Part shown: in pieces, positions 1 to 3,218 of the stretch
Position numbering within the stretch: the first letter of the stretch is position 1
How the letters are laid out: the number at the start of each line of letters is the position of its first letter
NCBI GenBank assembly: GCA_937925565.1
Contig: CALALM010000373.1
Span: 1-5,096 of the forward strand
From: an uncultured Centipeda sp.
GTDB lineage: Bacteria > Bacillota > Negativicutes > Selenomonadales > Selenomonadaceae
Direction of reading: 5' to 3'
Length of the DNA stretch: 5,096 nucleotides
Translations under genes and position numbers: made by a program
Notes under the pieces: generated by a model
What the model was told of the DNA's origin: nothing
The model's database searches: none
What the model saw: only the letters and a program-made list of their open reading frames with translations

Positions 1-1
1 C

Positions 2-190
2 CTATTTTTTTAGTCCGGCACGTTTGAGGATGTTTTGCAGTGTACCGTTTGGAATTTCATCTTTGGCATGGCGACCAACAGGGAATTGATTGCTCGTAAT
101 GGGGCTGAAATATATATCATGATTTTCTCCATTTCGCACCAAGGTGTAGCCATTCTTTTTCAAAAGACGAAGCAGTTCCGCTGTTGTCAT
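2..190 (-). CDS. hicA: HicA-family mRNA interferase toxin (type II toxin-antitoxin)
   Basis: A complete 62-residue protein with the pattern of HicA (YcfA-like) toxins: an N-terminal helix (TTAELLRLLKKNGY, residues 2-15), then the catalytic-type segment NGENHDIY with His24, a PVGRHAKDEIPNGTL strand-helix segment (37-51) and a C-terminal helix ending LKRAGL. HicA toxins have a double-stranded-RNA-binding-like fold and cleave mRNA, with one conserved His as active residue; that role for His24 is inferred by family. The length is normal for the family. The ATG is supported by an AGGTGAG ribosome-binding site at 194-200. The cognate antitoxin HicB normally lies next to hicA. Nothing to the right fits, so it is expected just beyond the left edge, with toxin first. 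Base composition is visibly more AT-rich than the neighbouring genes, which suits a mobile toxin-antitoxin module. An orphan toxin cannot be excluded from this window. Confidence 0.88.
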   Translation of the reverse strand: MTTAELLRLLKKNGYTLVRNGENHDIYFSPITSNQFPVGRHAKDEIPNGTLQNILKRAGLKK

Positions 191-207
191 ATGCTCACCT
201 CGCAGTT

Positions 208-236
208 ATTATATATATTCGTATATATTTTTACAA
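208..236 (-). promoter_or_regulatory. Sigma-70/SigA-type promoter of hicA
   Basis: Reading the minus strand, a -35 box TTGTAA (231-236) is followed by a 17-base spacer and a perfect -10 box TATAAT (208-213). Transcription would start near 201, just before the AGGTGAG ribosome-binding site at 194-200, leaving a very short leader. Spacing and box quality make this one of the best promoters in the window. Confidence 0.7.
211..228. promoter_or_regulatory. Palindrome over the hicA promoter, candidate HicB operator
   Basis: The two arms atatata (211-217) and tatatat (222-228) are perfect reverse complements around a ttcg centre. The palindrome covers the promoter spacer and part of the -10 box. 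HicB antitoxins carry a DNA-binding domain (RHH or HTH) and repress their own promoter, so an operator here is plausible. The arms are simple AT alternation, however, so chance is a real possibility. Confidence 0.35.
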
Positions 237-284
237 GATGTTGAAGGTCTATTTTATCAGCGATTCCCTAAATATGTCATGGCA

Positions 285-330
285 ATAAAAAGCGGCAATC
301 GCAGAAAGCACCTGCGGTTGCCGTTTCTTA
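285..330 (-). terminator. Intrinsic terminator, probably usable from both strands
   Basis: Arms CGGCAATCGCAG (293-304) and CTGCGGTTGCCG (312-323) pair over 12 positions with a single G-T wobble around a 7-base loop. On the minus strand the stem is followed by CTTTTTAT, a good U-tract for ending transcription of the crotonase gene before hicA. On the plus strand it is followed by TTTCTTATT, so it may also work in that direction. Confidence 0.7.
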
Positions 331-354
331 TTGTCAACTAAGGATGCAACAGAC

Positions 355-392
355 GAAGTCCTCCTCGGATCATCACTTCCGAGGGGGACTTC
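355..392. terminator. Second strong stem-loop downstream of the crotonase gene
   Basis: Arms GAAGTCCTCCTCGGA (355-369) and TCCGAGGGGGACTTC (378-392) pair over 15 positions with one wobble position, around the loop tcatcact. No clean U-tract follows on either strand (plus side TATTTGG, minus side CGTCTGTTG). It may therefore be an RNA-stabilising 3' hairpin, a helper to the terminator at 285-330, or a repeated palindromic element, rather than a classical terminator. Confidence 0.5.
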
Positions 393-420
393 TATTTGGC
401 GAATAAATGTCAGCTAGGGA

Positions 421-442
421 AGCACTGATAAATTCAGCACTG
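421..442. repeat. Short direct repeat in the gene-free stretch after the crotonase gene
   Basis: AGCACTG occurs at 421-427 and again at 436-442, with a small CTGA/TCAG inverted repeat between (425-437). The stretch 393-460 holds no gene I can support. The surrounding bases, starting CTAGGGAAGCACTGAT near 413, have the look of an insertion-sequence or MITE end, but this is only an impression and no target-site duplication or transposase is visible. Confidence 0.25.
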
Positions 443-460
443 CCATCTTTCAAGTGCGCA

Positions 461-1231
461 TCATTGATTAAACTTCGGCTTCCGTCCCTCAAGAAACGCG
501 GTCACCGCCTCGCGATGGTCGGCAGAGGCGCCTGCCTTCGCGAGGTTCTCCGCCTCAAGGCGGTTGTATGCCATATAGTCGCGGTAAAAGACTTCATAAT
601 AGAGCTGCTTCTGCATGGCGATCGCGCCGAGCGGGCGGTGCAAGAGTTTCTCGGCAAATGCAAGTGTTTCCTCCTCGAGTTTCCCGTCGGGTGCAAGCCT
701 CGTGGTAAGTCCCAGTTGAAGTGCTTCCTTGCCGTAGATGCGTGGACTCAGCGCCATGAGCTCGACTGTCTTGGCGAGTCCGACAATCTGATGCAGGTGG
801 TAGACGCAGCCCGTGTCACCGGGGAGCGCGACGCTTGAGAATGCGGTGAGCAGATAGCTTTCCTCCGTCATGATGCGGAAGTCTGCGCCGAGCGCAATAC
901 CGCATCCCCCGCCTGCCGCCGCCCCGTTCACCATCGCGATGACAGGCTTTGAGCATTTGCGCAGGGAGAGGGATGCCTGCCCCGTCAGCATCGAGAGCTC
1001 GTAGCTGATGAATTCGAACGTCGCCATCTCCTTGATATCGCCGCCGGCAGAGAAGTTTTTGCCTGCACCCGTGATGATGAGAACCTTCACGGCGTCATCG
1101 GCGTCGCAGTGCTCGACCGTGCTGATCAGATCGCGGAACATCTGCGCATTGAGCGCATTGTTCGATGACGGACGGTCAATCGTAATCGTCGCGATGCCGT
1201 CTTGAACGGATAATTTAATGTGCTCGTACAT
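461..1231 (-). CDS. Crotonase-superfamily protein (enoyl-CoA hydratase/isomerase-like), atypical active site
   Basis: A complete 256-residue protein, the usual size for single-domain crotonases, which act on acyl-CoA thioesters in the cytoplasm. Family marks: IDRPSSNNALN (18-28), the first oxyanion-hole segment FSAGGDIKEM (60-69), the second NGAAAGGGCGIALGADFRI (102-120), and the C-terminal helix ending in EGRKPKF. In rat mitochondrial enoyl-CoA hydratase the two catalytic glutamates are Glu144 and Glu164. A gapless alignment by eye puts Gly111 and Phe131 at those positions, so ordinary hydration is doubtful. Asp139, in PGDTGCVYHL, falls where some relatives (the PaaG isomerases and 4-chlorobenzoyl-CoA dehalogenase type) use an Asp. 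Substrate and reaction cannot be assigned. The ATG is preceded by GGAGGAGGT (1237-1245) at good spacing. It may share a transcript with the small RHH gene upstream, and a terminator follows at 285-330. Confidence 0.88.
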   Translation of the reverse strand: MYEHIKLSVQDGIATITIDRPSSNNALNAQMFRDLISTVEHCDADDAVKVLIITGAGKNFSAGGDIKEMATFEFISYELSMLTGQASLSLRKCSKPVIAMVNGAAAGGGCGIALGADFRIMTEESYLLTAFSSVALPGDTGCVYHLHQIVGLAKTVELMALSPRIYGKEALQLGLTTRLAPDGKLEEETLAFAEKLLHRPLGAIAMQKQLYYEVFYRDYMAYNRLEAENLAKAGASADHREAVTAFLEGRKPKFNQ

Positions 1232-1283
1232 GGGAAACCTCCTCCGGAAAATCCAATTACATAAAGAAGTTTTCTAAAAATTA

Positions 1284-1304
1284 CGTCTTAAATTATAGTA
1301 GACG
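1284..1304. repeat. Small inverted repeat centred on the crotonase -10 box
   Basis: CGTCT (1284-1288) and AGACG (1300-1304) are reverse complements separated by 11 AT-rich bases that contain the TATAAT box. On the minus strand the repeat is followed by TAATTTTTAG, so it could be a weak terminator for the RHH gene, or an operator for the crotonase promoter. Five-base arms are too short to decide. Confidence 0.3.
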
Positions 1305-1323
1305 ATTTACTGTTGTGATGCAA
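1292..1323 (-). promoter_or_regulatory. Possible promoter for the crotonase gene
   Basis: A perfect TATAAT lies at 1292-1297 on the minus strand, about 60 bases upstream of the start codon. The only -35-like match, TTGCAT (1318-1323), is 20 bases away, which is too far for a good promoter; at 17 bases there is only CATCAC. Transcription from here may need an activator, or the gene may instead be read from the RHH promoter. Confidence 0.35.
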
Positions 1324-1330
1324 GCGAAAA

Positions 1331-1523
1331 TTATTTTTCGGAGACGACTTTGCTGTTCTCGATGGCGAAGTCGAGGAGGAGACCGATGAGCTCGTTGCGC
1401 GAGCGTCCAGTCTTGTCAGCAAGCACACCGAGGCGGTCGATAATGTCTTCCCGAACGCGGATGGACAGGGGTTTATGCTCGTCCTCTCCGCGTTTTTTTC
1501 GTAATAATCAATTTTGTATTCAT
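1331..1523 (-). pseudogene. Frameshifted ribbon-helix-helix (CopG/Arc-like) DNA-binding protein
   Basis: One minus-strand frame ending in TAA at 1331-1333 encodes a clear RHH fold: beta-strand KPLSIRVR, helix 1 EDIIDRLGVLADKTG, turn and helix 2 RSRNELIGLLLDFAIEN, then a short tail ending VSEK. This frame has a TGA at 1508-1510 and no ATG, GTG or TTG start before the domain. The ATG at 1521-1523 gives MNTKLIITKK in another frame and hits a stop soon after. Removing one A from the run of seven (1493-1499) joins the two into a continuous 63-residue protein, normal for small RHH regulators or antitoxins. No toxin partner is seen. No convincing ribosome-binding site precedes the ATG. It could be a recent pseudogene, a sequencing error in the homopolymer, or a gene expressed by slippage. 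RHH family identity is fairly secure; its function is unknown. Confidence 0.7.
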
Positions 1524-1550
1524 ATTTGAGTTTGGATATAAAACACACTA

Positions 1551-1579
1551 ATTATATAACAATAAATTTATTTGAAAAA
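1551..1579 (-). promoter_or_regulatory. Possible promoter for the RHH gene
   Basis: On the minus strand a perfect TATAAT at 1551-1556 would start transcription near 1544, about 20 bases before the ATG at 1521-1523. The -35 region at 17-base spacing (1574-1579, TTTTTC) is poor. It overlaps the -35 region of the oppositely directed tolC promoter, so the two promoters could compete or be controlled together. Confidence 0.4.
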
Positions 1580-1600
1580 AAAGAGTGGAACTGATACAAT
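1572..1600 (+). promoter_or_regulatory. Promoter of the tolC-tamB unit, extended -10 type
   Basis: The -35 box TTGAAA (1572-1577) and the -10 box TACAAT (1595-1600) are separated by 17 bases, and a TG one base upstream of the -10 makes it an extended -10 promoter. Predicted start is near 1607, giving a leader of about 88 bases before the TTG start of tolC. Eight A (1575-1582) span the end of the -35 box and the start of the spacer. Confidence 0.65.
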
Positions 1601-1611
1601 GAGAGAACCTG

Positions 1612-1634
1612 TCAATACATTTTCTTTGTATTGA
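1612..1634 (+). promoter_or_regulatory. Perfect inverted repeat in the tolC leader: operator or RNA hairpin
   Basis: TCAATACA (1612-1619) and TGTATTGA (1627-1634) are perfect reverse complements around a 7-base T-rich centre. It begins a few bases after the predicted transcription start, where a dimeric repressor would block elongation or open-complex formation. The size and symmetry resemble operators of TetR- or MarR-type regulators of efflux genes. As RNA it would be an AU-rich 8-bp hairpin near the 5' end, with no U-tract, so it is not a terminator. Confidence 0.5.
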
Positions 1635-1680
1635 ATATGTTTGGAGCAGCCCGCCGTTCGGGTGCATCCTGTTACGGACG

Positions 1681-1686
1681 AGGAGG
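1681..1686 (+). promoter_or_regulatory. Ribosome-binding site that favours a TTG start for tolC
   Basis: AGGAGG is followed after only 2 bases by an ATG (1689-1691) and after 8 bases by an in-frame TTG (1695-1697). Eight bases is near the ideal distance and two is too short, so TTG is the more likely initiation codon. Confidence 0.6.
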
Positions 1687-1694
1687 AAATGGTA

Positions 1695-3209
1695 TTGAAA
1701 AATAGGGGATGTTTTGCCAATCGATTGATACGGGCGCTTGCCCTAACTGCCGCTGTTGGGATTTTTACGGGAACGGCATCAGCAGAGACGATGCAGGTGG
1801 ACCTTACGCGCAGCGTGCAGATGGCACTCGAGAACAATCGGACGATTAAGCAGTCGCTGACGGATGTGGATGCGGCACACGCCTCACTCGCGCAGGCGAA
1901 TCGCACGATGGGACCGACGCTGACGTGGTCGGCAACGGCGAACCGCGTTGGCGGCAAGGCATATGAGGGGTCCGGTGTCAAGTACAACTACGGCAATACG
2001 GGCACGATCTCGATGCCCGTCTATAATGCTGCGCTGAATGCACGGCGGAAGGCGGCGCGCTATGGACTGAATGCGGCGGACTTTGCGCTCGAGCAGACAA
2101 AGCAGTCGATCCGCCTGACGGCGACGATGGACTATTTCAATATTCTGCAGGCACGCAATCTGGTGAAGGTACGCGAGGATACAGTGGCGACGCTGCAGAC
2201 TCATCTTGCGGATGTGAACGCACAGTTCAGCGTTGGTACGGTGGCGCGTGCGGATGTGCTCGCCTCGGAGGTGGAGCTTGCGAACGCACAGCAGAATCTG
2301 ACGACGGCGAAGAACAACTATGAGGTCGCAGTGGCAACGCTGAACAATGTGATCGGCGTGCCGACGGATACGATGCTCACGATCAACGATGAGCTGCGCT
2401 ATACGGACTACGAGCTCTCGCTCGATGACTGTACGGACTATGGGCTCCTCTACCGCGCGGATGGTGCGGCGGCGGTCTATGCCGTAAAGCAGGCGGAGGA
2501 GAGCGTGCGTACGGCGAAGGCGGGCGATCATCCGACCGTGAATGCGGCGGCGACGCGCTCGATTGCGGGCGAGCATCCTTTTGGGAGTGACCATGCAAGT
2601 AGCGATACATGGGCAGTAGGCGTCAGTGCCTCGTGGAACATCTTCGATAACGGTGTGACGGCGGCGCAGGTCGATGCGGCAAAGGCGACGCTCCGCAAGG
2701 CGGAGGAAGCCCTCGCGGCAGCGGACGAGAAGATCCGCCTTGATGTGCGCACGGCATATCTGAATCTGCGTGCGGCAGAGCAAAATATCAAGACGACGGA
2801 AACGGCGGTCAAGCAGGCGGAAGAGGACTATCATATTGCCCGTGTTCGCTACAATGCGGGCGTCGGGACGAATCTTGAGGTGATGCGCGCGTCGGATAAT
2901 CTGACGACGGCACGTATGAACTATTCGACGGCTCTTTATACTTACAACACGGGCAAGGCGAGTCTCGACAACGCAATGGGTGTACCGGTTGATCTCGATG
3001 CTGTGCGCTATCGCGCAGCCGAGGAGGAGGGCAAACGTGCCCCCGATGCACGTGCGGCGGCCCAGCTGCATGATGATGCTCTCTTTGAGACGCCGAAGGA
3101 GGCAGAGGTGCGCTCTGTTCCTGTGCGCGCACCGATGGATGCTGCGACGGCTGCGGCGGCGCGCGTGCAGGCGGCAAACGCTTCCTACGAAGCCGAGATG
3201 AACAAATAA
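1695..3209 (+). CDS. tolC: TolC-family outer-membrane efflux protein
   Basis: A protein of 504 residues from the TTG start, close to E. coli TolC in length. Residues 1-30 form a Sec signal peptide: basic MKNR...NRLIR, a hydrophobic stretch LALTAAVGIF, and an ASA-E cleavage site after Ala30. The mature part has the two-fold internal repeat of the OEP family. Repeat 1 runs through QFSVGTVARADVL (about 177-189) to LNNVIGVP. Repeat 2 runs through RYNAGVGTNLEVM (about 385-397) to LDNAMGVP. Both are rich in the Ala/Gln/Asn helices of the periplasmic tunnel. TolC proteins trimerise into an outer-membrane barrel plus helical tunnel used by efflux pumps and type I secretion. After about residue 435 comes an alanine-rich, charged tail of some 70 residues, probably disordered. 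No adaptor or pump gene is in the window, so the exported substrate is unknown. It is likely co-transcribed with the tamB-like gene. A longer TTG start at 1641 is less likely, having no ribosome-binding site. Confidence 0.92.
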   Translation: MKNRGCFANRLIRALALTAAVGIFTGTASAETMQVDLTRSVQMALENNRTIKQSLTDVDAAHASLAQANRTMGPTLTWSATANRVGGKAYEGSGVKYNYGNTGTISMPVYNAALNARRKAARYGLNAADFALEQTKQSIRLTATMDYFNILQARNLVKVREDTVATLQTHLADVNAQFSVGTVARADVLASEVELANAQQNLTTAKNNYEVAVATLNNVIGVPTDTMLTINDELRYTDYELSLDDCTDYGLLYRADGAAAVYAVKQAEESVRTAKAGDHPTVNAAATRSIAGEHPFGSDHASSDTWAVGVSASWNIFDNGVTAAQVDAAKATLRKAEEALAAADEKIRLDVRTAYLNLRAAEQNIKTTETAVKQAEEDYHIARVRYNAGVGTNLEVMRASDNLTTARMNYSTALYTYNTGKASLDNAMGVPVDLDAVRYRAAEEEGKRAPDARAAAQLHDDALFETPKEAEVRSVPVRAPMDAATAAAARVQAANASYEAEMNK

Positions 3210-3218
3210 GAGGTTTTT

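Noticed and set aside
35..244. Plus-strand open frame of 69 codons over hicA
   Set aside because: Antisense to hicA and its promoter, with no ribosome-binding site or recognisable domain.
332..337. Perfect TTGACA -35 box on the minus strand
   Set aside because: No -10-like sequence lies 16-18 bases downstream; that position falls in the GC-rich terminator stem.
407..838. Plus-strand open frame of 143 codons
   Set aside because: It lies antisense to the crotonase gene, whose family motifs are unmistakable, and its translation shows no recognisable domain.
1288..1548. Minus-strand open frame of 86 codons from GTG as a gene in its own right
   Set aside because: Its second half is an out-of-frame reading of the RHH domain (Ser/Thr-rich, no fold), the GTG has no ribosome-binding site, and it lies upstream of the predicted transcription start.
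1650..1662. Small CCCG/CGGG hairpin in the tolC leader
   Set aside because: Only four base pairs with a 5-base loop. It is too small to support a riboswitch or attenuator, and no U-tract follows.
1641..1694. TTG at 1641 as the tolC start
   Set aside because: It would add 18 polar residues before the signal peptide and has no ribosome-binding site. The TTG at 1695 has AGGAGG at 8-base spacing and gives a typical signal peptide.
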